From NCBI GenBank assembly GCA_013350335.1, contig CM023540.1, positions 33,625,925 to 33,689,924 on the forward strand: a stretch of DNA of 64,000 nucleotides, read 5' to 3'. Below, in pieces: positions 15,101-26,959 of the stretch. Source of the stretch: Chimonanthus salicifolius. Taxonomy: Eukaryota; Streptophyta; Magnoliopsida; Laurales; Calycanthaceae. A program made the position numbers and the translations under genes. The notes below the pieces were generated by a model. The model searched no databases, was not told the origin of the DNA, and saw only the letters and a list, made by a program, of their open reading frames with translations. The stretch's first letter is position 1. Every line of letters starts with the position of its first letter.

Positions 15101-15655
15101 GATCTCAAGGTAGATGACATGAGTGGAGACATAATATACGGCTAACTAGGTGTGCAATTTTGTATGGTTTGATGGCATCCTTTGATGAGTAGGATTTGCT
15201 ATGCAGCCCAGTTTTGTGCAATCCACGAGGGCACAGTTTTTTTTACTATTTTAATTAGAAAGCTCTACATAATAGAAAAATAAAAGGTGTTCACCATAAA
15301 AAGTTATAGAAAAATAAAAGAAGAAATAATGGAAGAGGGGGGGGGGGGGGGGGGGGGGGGAGGGGAGAGAGAGAGAGAGAAGCAGTGCCTGGAAAAGATC
15401 GGAAAGGAGAATGGCAGAAGTGATGCCACTAGAATAAGCAGTACAAGTCTTGAGAATGCGAGATACAATCCATTTCCATGGTGGCTGATTCCTCCTCTGC
15501 TCTTCATCTTCTTGTCCTTCTTCTTCTCCGGCAGTTTCTTCTGATAATGACGAGAATGATGACAAAAGCATGGATCTTGCGTATTCCACAAACCCAAGAA
15601 ATGCGTCTCCTTCTTCTTCTTCTTCAGCATCGTTGCTATGGATAAGCATTTGCAT
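2230..15655 (-). CDS. Multi-OB-fold protein, uncharacterised, 13 exons, 669 residues
   Basis: Exons read on the minus strand are 15655-15389, 13278-13092, 12860-12788, 11331-11184, 9952-9843, 8948-8808, 8731-8590, 8507-8364, 5414-5254, 4866-4792, 4350-4212, 3903-3634 and 2382-2230. They total 2010 nt, every junction phase agrees, and the protein ends WEIVRSLKCE. The N-terminus is acidic and Glu-rich, followed by WKWIVSRILKTC. OB-fold-like segments follow: YMLNLGDSWSSATIDLFLHR; IESIGSLEIHGKFGSIQRKE through LKFLLWGEQVVLAELF; GVSLYGVVKNISR through LKLHFVRAWSVGRLGLGHAV; and a last one holding the Cys cluster ECNFCCCTCDG, which may bind zinc as in RPA1 domain C. This is the layout of a single-stranded-DNA-binding protein of the RPA1 or SHLD2 kind, but that role is inference. 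The start is the first ATG of an open frame. Two introns begin with GC. The gene sits divergently from the helicase gene, 3.7 kb away. Confidence 0.82.
3128..3172. repeat. (TA)n-(GA)n compound microsatellite
   Basis: An uninterrupted TA run passes directly into a GA run. It lies in the last intron of the minus-strand OB-fold gene (between exons 3903-3634 and 2382-2230) and has no visible coding role. Confidence 0.9.
10926..10953. repeat. (AT)n microsatellite
   Basis: A simple AT run inside the intron between the 11331-11184 and 9952-9843 exons of the OB-fold gene. Confidence 0.9.
11833..12032. mobile_element. Tourist-like (PIF/Harbinger) MITE, 200 bp
   Basis: The terminal inverted repeat reads GGCTGCATTTGGATGGGG on the left; the right end is the complement, CCCCATCCAAACGCAGCC. 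The element is flanked on both sides by TTA (11830-11832 and 12033-12035), the 3-bp target duplication typical of PIF/Harbinger elements. The interior is short and C/G-run rich with no coding capacity. It sits in an intron of the OB-fold gene. A related end (CCCCATCCAAACGCAGC) is seen near 49514-49535. Confidence 0.85.
15337..15381. repeat. Poly-G tract (24 G) followed by (GA)n
   Basis: An unbroken run of 24 G at 15337-15360 is followed by AGGGGAGAGAGA. On the minus strand this is a C run a few bases inside intron 1 of the OB-fold gene, 30-50 bases after the donor site. Such a G run can form quadruplex structures and is also prone to sequencing-length error. Confidence 0.9.
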
Positions 15656-15977
15656 GGATCTCGCGTATTCCAAAACCCTAAAAATGGCGCCAACGGATCC
15701 TCTTCGTCTCTGGAGTCTCTACCGCCACTTTTAAATGAGTCGAGTCGAGTCGGACTCCTCCGGGTTTGGCTCAGCAACTCAGTCAACTATGTGAAAGTTT
15801 AGTTGTGAATTGTGATTTGTGTAAGACTCGGTCTCCAGGTTCATCCATGTTCCGCAAACGTGAATATCTGCCCGAAAATTTTCTGCTTGATTTGTATTAG
15901 GGTCGGGATTTGACAAAAACAAAGTTCAATCATTATGGACTTGGACTTATGTGTTTGATTCTAAAAGCTCGAGTCCA

Positions 15978-15981
<4 letters not shown>

Positions 15982-16044
<63 letters not shown>
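15982..16044. repeat. (TA)n microsatellite
   Basis: About 31 TA dinucleotides in an unbroken run, upstream of the OB-fold gene. Reading frames through it are artefacts. Confidence 0.92.
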
Positions 16045-16047
<3 letters not shown>

Positions 16048-16459
16048 GTTGTATGTTCCATTTTGGTTTTTTTTTTTTTATTAAACTTTTGTTGAGAATT
16101 ATAAAACTCTAATTAGTTAGATTGAAAGATTGCCAAATTATCTACATATATTACTAAATTTAATATAAAAAATGTATATGAAGTCATTTGATTCTAGTGG
16201 TTAAAATCAATAGACATCATCATTACTAAGAATACCTACTGATTTTGATGACTAATTATAGTGGTTAAAATCAATTGGCAGTCATCATTCTTAAGAACAC
16301 CTACTGATTTTGATGATTAAAATCAGTGGCTTTAGTTTGTTTGTGATAACAATTAATATACATGCAAGATATCAAGTTATCTTTCAATCGATCTAATTTG
16401 ATTTTCTCTGATATATTAAAAAAAAATAAAAACAGAAAAAACATATAATTTAAACTTGT

Positions 16460-16642
16460 TGTTCCAATTTAGTTGTCTTATATGGATTTTAGAATTGTTC
16501 AAAAATAGTTATCTCCTTCATATTGGAGTAGCATAAATTGTGCTAAAAATGGATGACATAAATTGTGCTAGTCTTGTGTAGAGAGTTTTTTAAAAAATAC
16601 AAATATTTCAAATGAGACAACTAAAATGGGACGGAGGGAGTA
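16460..16642 (+). mobile_element. Stowaway-like (Tc1/mariner) MITE, decayed
   Basis: The interior matches the better preserved copy at 35985-36178: TTGTCTTATATGGATTTTAG near the left and AAATACAAATATTTCAAATG near the right. The right end reads GGGACGGAGGGAGTA, the usual Stowaway terminus. The left terminus is mutated beyond recognition (TTGTTCCAATTTAG in place of the CTCCCTCTGTCC end). Confidence 0.7.
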
Positions 16643-16974
16643 TTTAATATAGGTATTTTATATTTTAATAATTAGATAATATTAAAACTCATACTTTATA
16701 GAAAAATACTTGCTTTTGGTCTCATTTTCAGTCTCTGGATTTAATTGGGTTCATTGGGTTTTTATCAGGCTCAGTTTTGGGCTCGGTCATTTCACCTTAT
16801 AACCAAGCTTGCATAATTGAGCCTATGTGGTAAACGAGTAAAAATTGAGCAATTTTGCATAATTTTTTTCCAAGAATGAGATTAAAGAAGAATGAGTTAA
16901 AATTGGTAGAGATTTAACAAGTAAGGTGTTAGAGAAGGGGAGTGATGATAAGGACATCACCACTGAAAGGCCAG

Positions 16975-17425
16975 TCATATAGATATTCAGATTTTCTGTC
17001 TCAATAAACTCGTTTTCGAATTTTTTGATGAAGTCACCATTCTACTCCTGCGTATAAATTAATTCGAACGAACTTTAAGTTTATTATTAGTTCGTTCGAA
17101 TAAATATACTCATTCGACCGAACACCTTAGTATAATTTTCGTTTATTCGAACGAGGGTTCATTCATTCGAATGAATAGTTTGGTTCATTTGAATAAATGA
17201 GTCGGATTTTGTAAAAGATTTATATATATATATATATATGTTCATTTGAGCGAATGAACACTCGTTCGAATGAATTAAAGATACATTGAGGTATTCATTT
17301 AAATAACTATATTTGTTCGAATGAATTGAAAATAAACCGACAATTTGTTAGAATAAATTAAAATGCGGAAGTGAAATGATAATTTCACCATAAAAATCGA
17401 AAACGAGATTGAAATCATAAAAAAA
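16975..17425. mobile_element. Foldback element with TTCGAACGAA blocks
   Basis: The left arm contains CTCGTTTTCGAATTTTTTGA and GTCACCATTCTACTCCTGCG; the right arm carries their approximate complements around 17375-17415. Between them are many imperfect ATTCGTTCGAACGAAT palindromes and a TA run. There is no coding capacity. Ends are approximate and I found no clear target duplication. The design matches the elements near 53.8 and 58.2 kb. Confidence 0.6.
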
Positions 17426-17974
17426 ATTAAAGAAAGATTCATGAAAGAAGCAAGTCAAGAAAATGTTCAATGGTCATCCAAATTGTGCAAATTTTTATGG
17501 TGCAACGATGGATCCAAAATAACTTCCATTTGGCCCAAACCGTCTAAATTATTTGTTCAAGGGTCAGTGTATTAGATCAGACATTCAAATCCACTAAAAT
17601 AGACCCAATTCAACACGAAAAAAGATGGTCCAGTTTGGTAGCTGAAAAAGAGAGTATGATGATGAGCAGAAGAGGATCACGTAACCCTACACGTAACCCT
17701 ACATCAATATTGCGTGCATTCTTGTCTTCACATTGTCAAAACATGACATTTTTATCTTTTCATGATTTAATTTTGAAAAAAATATTATATAATTTTTTTT
17801 TTAAAATAGAGCATATGTTACTCCAAGATACTCAAAGGATATTCATCCATCTTTTTCACTGACTGAATAAGGACAAGTGAAGAAATAAACTCAATATTTC
17901 TTTATTACATGATAACACCCTTCGTCTTTGAATGAATGATATCAAGATAAAAGAGGTGCAATTAATAATGATAT

Positions 17975-18990
17975 CAACACCCCCAAACTCTTTTATCTAT
18001 ACACCTCCACTCTCCATCTTTCCTATTTTACCCCTTCTCCATTTTCGAATTTACAATTCTTTCTCTCTCTTGTTTCTCCTCGACCGAACTGGTGCGGGAA
18101 CGACAGCAACAATGTGAACAGATACACCAACTGCAGAGATCCGGTGAAGAGTAGAGTGTGAGGAGAGAAGAAAAGCCAGAAAAAAAAAAAATCTGAGTTG
18201 TTGTCGGTGACAAGCAAAGAATGGAGTGGAAGTTGGACTTCAACAGAGACGGGGTTGGTTTAGCAGTGGACTGAATGGGTTTTAGGCTTGGTTTGGCCAT
18301 ATGGGATCTGACTAGTATAAGAACGGTGGATGGGATTGATCTGATCTGGGTTAAGTGGGGACATTGGGGCCCACGATTGGGTGAGAGGAAGGGGGAAAGG
18401 GATGATGGGGACCTGGCGTTGGTGATAGAAGCTACTGGGGAAGAAGATTGTCCACGATGGAGATGGCAGCAAGGTCTCGAGCAGCAACAAAGAAGAAGAA
18501 GACCGGACGGCGTGACTTTGTTGGCTGGACTCAGATGCAACACAGAGAGGGCGTATAAGAAGAACAAGATCCGGCGTAGGATCAGATGCAGCGATGGAGA
18601 ATTTGCAAGGGGCAAGCACGTCAGAGGTCTGGGAGGAAATGATGGCCGTCCGGCATCATAGATTGGAATGAGTTGGCATCCGTTTCTGTCTTTTAGGAAC
18701 GAAAAAAAAATGAGGAACAACCGACTGGAAGGCAACTGCAAGAAAAATGGAAGGCTAAATACATATCTGATGCGGAAGAAAAGACCGTCTGGAGAAGAGG
18801 ATAAGACGCCAGTGAACAGGTAGCAAGAGGTGAACTGCAGAGGCTGCCAGAGAAGAAGGCGAAGAAACAGGACAGAACGTCGTTGGGTTCTGCGGAACCA
18901 ATTAGTATAGATATGCATTGGAAAAAGAGAGAAGGGGTAAAATAGGAAAGATGAGAGTGGGGGTGTATAGAAAAAGAAAAACATGGTAAA
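17975..18990. mobile_element. Candidate ~1 kb terminal-inverted-repeat element with G+C-richer interior
   Basis: The left end near 17995-18040 has CTATACACCTCCACTCTCCA followed by CTTTCCTATTTTACCCCTTC; the right end near 18935-18985 is its complement with few changes. The interior (about 18270-18860) is richer in G+C than its surroundings. Overlapping frames of 327 residues on the minus strand and 128 on the plus strand exist but are low-complexity (Ser/Leu/Phe-rich or Arg-rich) and look like accidents of base composition. A Mutator-like or Pack-type element is possible; no target duplication was found. Confidence 0.5.
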
Positions 18991-19369
18991 AAGAAAAACC
19001 AACAAGCCCACTCACGATTACTCATATGAGCCGACTCAACACAACATCAAGTTGCCGACTCGAGTAAAAAAGTCAAAATATGGTCTCTAAGCTCGCATCC
19101 TTCTCATTATTATGTAACCAAACCCTAAAATCTCAGGACTCACCAGTCCGGACTCCACACCACCCTTCTTCTACATTTTCACCTTCCCTTTCACCAGGCG
19201 AATTCTCTGAGAAAACTCCAATATCAATTCCCCCAAAACCCTATAATCATTCCCCCGGCCCTCTCCAGTTTTCTGGGCTTTTTTCGTACGTGTAGAAGAA
19301 GATATTTTTTTCCTTATTTCCAAACCTCAAATTCTCAATTTCCTTTCGTTTCTTTAGCGCTGAGGAAGA

Positions 19370-22300
19370 ATGTCGAAGAGAAAATTCGGCTTCGAAGGCT
19401 TCGGCATCAACCGCCCGGCTACGTACAGCTTTGAGCGCCCTGAAGCACCGCAGAGGCTCTACATGCCTCCGTCATCCCGCCGCTCCAGCGGCCACGACAA
19501 TTACGAAGACCACGACCTCGACAACATTGACTACGACGACAAGGATGTGTCTGATGCTCCACCGAAAGATCAGTCTGGCGAGGGGGATGAAGAAATTGAC
19601 CCACTTGATGCCTTCATGGAAGGAATTCATGAGGAGATGCGGGCCCCACCGCCTTCAACGGTGAAGGAAAAGGCAGAGAAGTACCAGGAGGACGAAGACG
19701 ATGACCCAGTGGAGAGCTTCTTGCGGGCGAAAAAGGATGTCGGGTTGGCTCTGGCTTCGGAGGTTCTTCAAGCTGGGTACGATTCGGATGAGGAGGTTTA
19801 TGCTGCTGCCAAGGCAGTTGATGCGGGGATGGTCGAGTATGATTCGGATGACAATCCGATTGTTGTTGATAAAAGGAAGATTGAGCCCATCCCAGCATTG
19901 GATCACAGTAGTATTGATTATGAGCAGTTTAGCAAGGACTTTTATGAAGAGAAAGCTTCCATTTCTGGTAATTTTGCTTTCCTTTCTCTTTCACGGTGTC
20001 TTTGTAGCTTATCAGTCTTGTGCTAGTTTCATGGTTCTCTTCATATTATAATGAAATCTGAATAGATGGAAAATTTGCCAAAATTGCCGGCTATGGTTTG
20101 AAAAGAATCTGGGTTAGAGTTTTTCTGTAAAACTTTTTACTGCCTAGGTTGCGAAAAGGTTCTTCAGGAAACATTCGCTCATCACTGTGATTCCCAGACT
20201 CAATATCACGATCCTTTTTATCCCAGGAGCTGCACCTGCCCATGTTGTTGTTATTAAGACTTCCATGCCTTGTCTTTCTACTATCTCTAGTGATTGTCAT
20301 ATAAATTCCATCAAAAGTCCAAGTGCTCAAGGCGCAATCAACTTATGCTAATTATAACTTCAAATAAGTTCAGTTGTATTTTGGCAAGCCTAAGTTGTGT
20401 TGTTGCAATATTACTATTTGGAGTTTGAAATTGTCATGTTTCATGGCAAATTTGAAGGTAGAGGTTTTATCGGAAGCAGCACTGAATCAGGATATTAAAC
20501 TACATGGTCCAAAAGTTAGCTCTTTATCTTCTAGATGAATCGTTTAACTTCTAAAATTACCATATCTTGTAGAAGGTTAAGGTGAAGCATTGAGAGTCAA
20601 GATGCTTGCAATGTTTGACCTCCTGCCCAGGTGCAGCTATACTTCTTAAATTAAACATTTTTCAATAAAATATCAGTTGCCATTTCAAAAGGAATTCATC
20701 ATCCTTTCAGTCACTAACCCCATCTATTGTGATTGGCTTTTTAGTTCTTCTCTTCCATATCAGCTACAATAAAATTGTCGATTGCATTTAAAATGACTAA
20801 TATATAAAATTTAATTTGGAACCATACTTTAAATTGTTTGTGGTACAAAATACTTACACATTATGGGAGACACATCATGGTTTGAGTAGCTTCATGAAAC
20901 CATTGCTGAACAATTGTCATAAAAAGGAAATTATGGATACATCTGCTCCATATTTGAATGGTGACTAAATCTGATGACAAGTGGCTATTATGGACAATAA
21001 CTTCTATCCCAGTTGGTAAGTGCTCATGGTTGCAACATCAAGGTTGTGGGTTCAAGTCCTATGGGTGTCATATAGGTAGTCAACCCATTTAAAAATTTGT
21101 CAAATACAATGATAAGTGCCAACTCCAGATTGATGGGATAAATCGCTTTAACAACGACATTGATGGTAAATTCTTTTATGCACTCTTCAAGTCTTAATGT
21201 GATATTGTCACATCCCACAATAAATGTTTCTAATGCCAACCACATTTGTATTTAGCTAAATGGCTTTTTTTCTCTCTTTCTCTTTATTGGAGAGATAATG
21301 ATGAATGACTTACACTCTTCATGTCTGATGCAGTGGTGCAACAAAATGTCACATCAATAATTGTTTTATTTATTTTTTGGTCAATTAGAAGGTCTAAATA
21401 GAGTTTATTTTAGGGTATGACTGCCTTAGATAGGGTTGATCTTCTAGGCAGTTGGCTCGGGACTCTTTATATAAGTAGACGGTAAGATTTGAAAGACGAT
21501 TTGGGGCATCATATAAATATGGATATATGTAAAGCTCTGAATTTAAGAGTGAACTGTTGGAATAAATTTGGTTCTTTGTGACTTTGTCTCTTTGTTGGGT
21601 GGATTCTCATCATTTTCTTCCCTTTTTTTTTTCCTAATCCCTTGTCGAGGTATCATTTTCCCTCATTTTTTCCCCAAGGTTTCTTCTCCAAATTTTTTTT
21701 TTCTTTCCATTTTTTTCCTCTCTTGTAACATGAGTAGCCCATCCACTTCTTGCCAAAAGAAGTCCTACATCTCATTTGCAGTTCCATATACATAAGGAAA
21801 AGATACTTTCAACAAGAGAACCTCAATCTCTTTCATAGTGTTGTCACCTACAAGGCACACCTTTTCATCCCTCATCACTAATTCTGTATAGGTGAAATGA
21901 GTTCTTTGATTTCTCACAAAAATTTATCTTGGAAACCAGTGCTCATTCAATATGAGTTCAATTCTAGAAATTTAAACTCAAACTCTTTCATTTGTAGTAA
22001 GTTTCAATCTCCTTGGAGGTTTTTTTGTTGGAAAAGTCTCCTTGGAGTTTTGTTAATTGAAACATTTGCATTTTCAATTTTTTTATTGTCTAGGAATTTT
22101 CCTTTACTTTATCCAATACTTTCAAAAAATTATTATTCATGCTTCTCCATTTTATCTTTTCAGGAATGAGTGAGCTAGATGTGGTTGAATATAGGAAAAG
22201 TCTGGCAATACGTGTTTCTGGTTTTGATGTGCCCAGACCAATTAAGTCATTTGAAGATTGCGGCTTTTCTTCTATACTAATGAGTGCTATTGCTAAACAA

Positions 22301-23720
22301 GGCTATGAGAAGCCAACACCGATACAATGCCAGTCTCTACCTATCGTGCTATCCGGAAGGGATATTATTGGTATTGCAAAAACAGGTTCTGGCAAAACTG
22401 CTGCATTTGTGCTTCCAATGATTGTCCATATCATGGATCAGTCTGAACTGCAAAAAGAGGAAGGTCCTATAGGAGTGATATGTGCACCTACAAGAGAGCT
22501 GGCAAATCAGATATATCTGGAGGCAAAGAAGTTTTCAAAATCTTATGGGATACGTGTTACTGCAGTCTATGGTGGTATGTCTAAACATGAGCAATTTAAA
22601 GAACTCAAGGCAGGTTGTGAGATTGTTGTTGCCACTCCTGGAAGATTGATTGACTTGCTAAAGATGAAAGCATTGACCATGATGAGGGCAACATACTTAG
22701 TCCTTGATGAGGCTGATCGAATGTTTGACCTTGGTTTTGAGCCACAAATAAGGTCTATCGTAGGACAGATCAGACCAGATCGTCAGACTTTACTTTTTTC
22801 AGCAACCATGCCGCGTAAAGTTGAACGATTGGCTAGAGAAATTCTGACTGATCCTGTAAGAGTTACAGTGGGTGAGGTCGGAATGGCGAATGAAGATGTT
22901 ACCCAAGTTGTTAATGTGCTTCCTTCTGATGCTGAGAAGATGCCTTGGCTTCTTGAAAAGTTACCTGGAATGATTGATAATGGGGATGTTCTTGTGTTTG
23001 CTTCAAGAAAAGCTACAGTGGATGAGATAGACTCCCAACTGAGTCAGAAGGGATTTAAAGTTGCAGCTCTCCATGGTGACAAAGACCAGGCTTCTCGAAT
23101 GGAGATTTTGCAGAAGTTCAAATCAGGAACTTATCATGTCCTCGTAGCAACTGATGTTGCTGCACGTGGACTTGATATCAAGTCAATTAAGACTGTTGTG
23201 AACTTTGATATTGCAAAAGATATGGATATGCATGTCCACCGAATTGGTAGAACAGGACGAGCTGGAGATAAAGATGGTACTGCTTTCACATTGATAACAC
23301 AGAAAGAAGTTCGCTTTGCTGGTGAGCTGGTAAACAGTTTGGTGGCTGCAGGTCAGAATGTGTCTGCTGAATTGACGGATCTTGCTATGAAGGTAAAACT
23401 TATTTGTGCTATTTGCATTTTTAGTCCTTTGTTTTCTGTTCATCTTTATATTTTTTAACTATGGGGAAGAATATGGAAGATCTATATCCATATTTGAGGG
23501 ATCAGTGACTGCTGAGCCGATAAGCCTCTGCAAGTGTATATTGTCACGATTCATCTGATCTCTTACTTGTATCGTAAAAACCTTCTAGACTGTTGACCCA
23601 AATCCTTTTATACTACAAATAGCTGATGCAGAAAAATGGAATAACGCTTCAATGGTGATGTTAAGTCACTTTTAAATAACCATTATCATTTTTGAACAAA
23701 AAATAGACAAAGATTAAAGG

Positions 23721-23759
<39 letters not shown>

Positions 23760-26700
23760 TCCATCCGAAGCAATTAACAACTTTGGTCTGTGGACTCGCA
23801 TATAGGCAAATCAGGACCTCATTAAACTTTATATCTTTTTGAGTGAGAGAACAATGATTCTCAAACTAGACATTTGTAAATCATCCTACAATTGCATTCT
23901 CTCTTCAAACTCTCTAAGTTGAACAGTGTTTATGTTTGTATCAATGATTCTCAAACTAGACATTTGTAAATTATCCTACAATTGCCCTCTCTCTTCAAAC
24001 TCTCTAAGTCGAACAGTGTTTATCTTTTTATTTGATTGGTGAACCCATTTTCGGCTTAGCGAAGTGTCTCACATAGCTTTATTTTGGACTCCAGGCATGG
24101 GTGTTTATGCCTAATCAGTGTGTAACAGGCAAGGTTGGATGACCAATGATCCTGTTTTGTTGGTTCAATTTTGACAAAAAACAGCATAAAGGTGACGCAG
24201 GCATCAAATTCATCAAATCCGACGATGGCTTGATCAAAGCCCGAGTGGACAAAATCAAGAAATTGATCTTTCAAATCCATGATCGGACAGATGAAGGGAA
24301 GAGAGGGCCCCATGGACTACTTAAACGACATGTGGATTTTAATTTAATCTTTTGGCTGATTTTATAGCGAGATTTCAGACCCATCCATGCCTAGAATGTT
24401 CTTGTGGAAAGCAGCAAATTTTTAGGGAGTTATGAATAGCATCGATGGAAGAAGTTAGCAACTAAGATTTCTTCTAATCTTCCTCAACCGTCCAATGTTA
24501 TGAGTTGTGTTTCCTCAAAATCTGCTTTATCTTAAACCGAAAAAAGAAACCCATGCACCGTTGAGTTGGATTGAATTTAGTAGAAGCCAACTTGGCACAA
24601 ACGTGTAGGCTGGAAATAGATTGCCTGGCATAGCAAGAAATTTGAGAAAATCAAAATGGGAGTAAGGTTGGAACGGCTATTGATAAGAAGAAGTTGCAGA
24701 AGATAAGAAGGAAGAGGTCCAATAAGCACGGACGAATTTTAGGGGTTTTAATTATCTGCTTAATTTTCATATTTTTCTTTTCTTATTATTGAAAATAAGG
24801 CCTATAAATAAATGCTTGGCCTAAGTTGTAAATGGGACTTGAATATTTTCAATTTGAGAAAGCTGAAGCTTTCTTCCCCATCTCTCTAGGATGGTGAGTT
24901 GATGCCTTTTGAATTTAATTTGTGTTGAATTTATTTTAATTAGATTATTTGGAATTAATTTGCATTTTGAATCTTGATTTCAGTTAGTGCACGTTCCAAT
25001 CTTTTAATTAAAATTAGATTCCACAATCATCTTAAGAAGGTTCTTGAGTTTATCCGTACTTGAACCCGAGAACACCGGGTTTCTTCATCGAAATCCGTGA
25101 TTCGGCTTAAAACCCTGGATCTAACTCTCAAATGCAGCTTGGCCTGCATCAAAAGGAGTCTAAAAGGCTAGTGGATTTTCTTCTGTTGGTACAAAGATCA
25201 TGTGATCGTGTTGATAGAATTTATCATTTATTGATTGATTTTATTACTAAATGAAGGACAAGAAATGGTTTTTATGTACTCTGGACTTTTGATTCATGCT
25301 TGTAGGAGTACTCTCCCAAGCTGTATCCTGTCATTCACTTCATATGTGGTATCAGACTCTAGTCCCAGATGTCAAGATTCATTCATTTGCCCCTTAGCCT
25401 TCATAGGCATGTGTGGCTGTGTGCTCTGATCCTTTTGGATGGGGAGTTTCCTTAGACACTTTGAACTCCCATGTCTTCAACTTTATGTTATTTTGCTTGA
25501 GCAGTTTAGTTCTTATGAGGGTGTGGGTGCTTGTAGAGAGAAGCCTCACTGCCACATTTTTCTTATTTTTCTTCTTTCAGTCTGATGTTGAATATTGTGA
25601 CTGTGTACTGAATTTTCTGTAAAATCCTTAGGATGGGAGGTTCAGGTCTAAACGGGATGCAAGGAAAGGATATGGTATGTATTTATCTCTGCAATAATTG
25701 CCACTTATGAAAGTTTTGGTAGACTTGTTTGATTTGGTTTGCAGTGAAGAATCTGAAGTTGCTTTGTATGACAGTACTTCTTAAATATCTGGTTTTTTGG
25801 GTTAACAGTAAAAAAATATGCCTTTTGCAGGTGGGAAGAAGGGTGGAGGGAAGGGGAGAGGTGGTAGTGGCAGTGGCAGTGGACGAGGTGTGCGTGGTGT
25901 CGATTATGGCCTGGGTATTGGTTATAATCCTGAATCAGCTAACACAAAATCTCAGTCTGCACCAAGCCGTTCAGCTACTGTAAATGCACTTAGAACAGGA
26001 ATGATGGTTCAGTTCAAGAGCAACTTCGTAGCTGCATCATCTGATTCTCAAAGTGAGAGCAGAAATATCTCGAACACTTTTGCCAGTAAGCAACCAGTAT
26101 TGTCTGGTTTTGTTTCTGGTGGTTCAATAGGTGGAGAATATAGAACACAACCGACCACATCCAATTCCACCTGTAAGCCATCTGAAAATTCCAATGAAAA
26201 TAGAAGTCAGAAGAAGTCTGAAAGGTAAGCATTATCAAGTTAATCTTTGCACATTCAACTTGGAAGCATCTATAATTCTTTCTAATAGCCAAATGTTGGA
26301 TTGTATTAGTGTCTGCATTGCTGGTAGTAAATTGATAAACTATGTCTGCACGTCATGATCATGGTGTTACCCCATCATCATAATCATCATAATCGAAGCC
26401 TTATCCTATCATTCTGGGTTTTGTTTTTGTGAGTTATACTTCTCCACTTTTCCCTGATTAGCTCCACAGTGCTTGGAACTACATTTGATTCTGGTTCTGT
26501 ATTAGCCTCCCTTCTCCTGGTACGCTAGTACCTGGTAGTTCTTATCCTTGAGCTCTTTGTAGAGAGGCTGTGTCTGGTCTTGTGGGATATGCACAGACCA
26601 CCTCAGTTCACATTTTTGATTTTTTATTCTATCAGAGCAACTAGTGACTGGTGAGTGACCCATATCTTTCCTTGCATACTAGTCCCAATTCTGTTCTAGT

Positions 26701-26959
26701 TACTTTACACATCCACAGGTCTCTCAGCCACTCGTGCTTTTGTCGTGTCGTCATTTATTTGTTGCCTAACAGTTGGCAGCATAGTTCAACATATTGCATC
26801 TTAAATTTTTAATTCAAGAGATCCCCATGCTTTGCTGCCAAATTCTTCTTCTTCCCCCTTTTTATACTTATTTATCTTCATAATTTGATATTTTTCATTG
26901 GATGCAGTTCTAGGGATAGGCCTCGTGAAAGACGGCGTCCCTCTGGTTGGGATCACTGA
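19370..26959 (+). CDS. RH24: DEAD-box ATP-dependent RNA helicase 24 (RH24, DDX42-type)
   Basis: Exons are 19370-19967, 22164-23392, 25632-25674, 25831-26224 and 26908-26959, giving 771 residues with GT-AG introns and agreeing phases. The protein starts MSKRKFGFEGFGIN, the RH24 N-terminus, followed by an acidic region. The helicase core shows the Q motif around residues 234-256, AKTGSGKT (271-278), PTRELA (308-313), TPGR (357-360), DEAD (381-384), SAT (412-414), VATDVAARGLD (527-537) and HRIGRTGRAG (558-567). A Gly/Lys-rich tail follows, then RPRERRRPSGWD at the end. All catalytic motifs are intact. Human DDX42 is the related protein and is tied to the SF3b/U2 snRNP; the plant role is presumed nuclear RNA remodelling. 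Introns 1 and 2 are each about 2.2 kb and hold repeats. A frame at 19080-19295 is probably 5' UTR or noise. Confidence 0.96.
20990..21095 (+). repeat. Possible tRNA-derived SINE fragment in helicase intron 1
   Basis: A box A-like TATCCCAGTTGGTAAGTG is followed about 35 bases later by a box B-like GGGTTCAAGTCC, the spacing of an internal RNA polymerase III promoter. The 5' part does not fold as a full tRNA with the 3' part, so a SINE head or decayed tRNA-like sequence fits better than a functional tRNA. No A-tail or target duplication was established. Confidence 0.4.
23724..23755. repeat. (CT)n microsatellite
   Basis: A CT run of about 16 units in intron 2 of the RH24 gene, 330 bases after the second exon. 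Confidence 0.92.
23852..24031 (+). repeat. 90-bp tandem duplication in helicase intron 2
   Basis: The block beginning CAATGATTCTCAAACTAGAC at 23852 recurs at 23942 with only a few substitutions, so the period is 90 bases and there are two copies. It lies in RH24 intron 2 and has no coding meaning. Confidence 0.88.

Noticed and set aside
15304..15786. 160-codon minus-strand frame overlapping the first OB-fold exon
   Set aside because: It starts from TTG, runs into the poly-C/poly-Pro tract and lies in a different frame from the exon that joins correctly to the rest of the gene.
18028..19011. 327-codon minus-strand open frame
   Set aside because: Long only because the complementary strand is purine-rich. 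The translation is Ser/Leu/Phe-rich low complexity, has no family features and overlaps an inverted-repeat element.
19419..19906. Several frames overlapping RH24 exon 1 on both strands
   Set aside because: Shadows of the true first exon; composition follows the codon bias of that exon in other frames.
20990..21095. Functional tRNA gene
   Set aside because: Box A and B are recognisable, but the acceptor stem and anticodon arm do not form, so I list it only as a possible SINE fragment.
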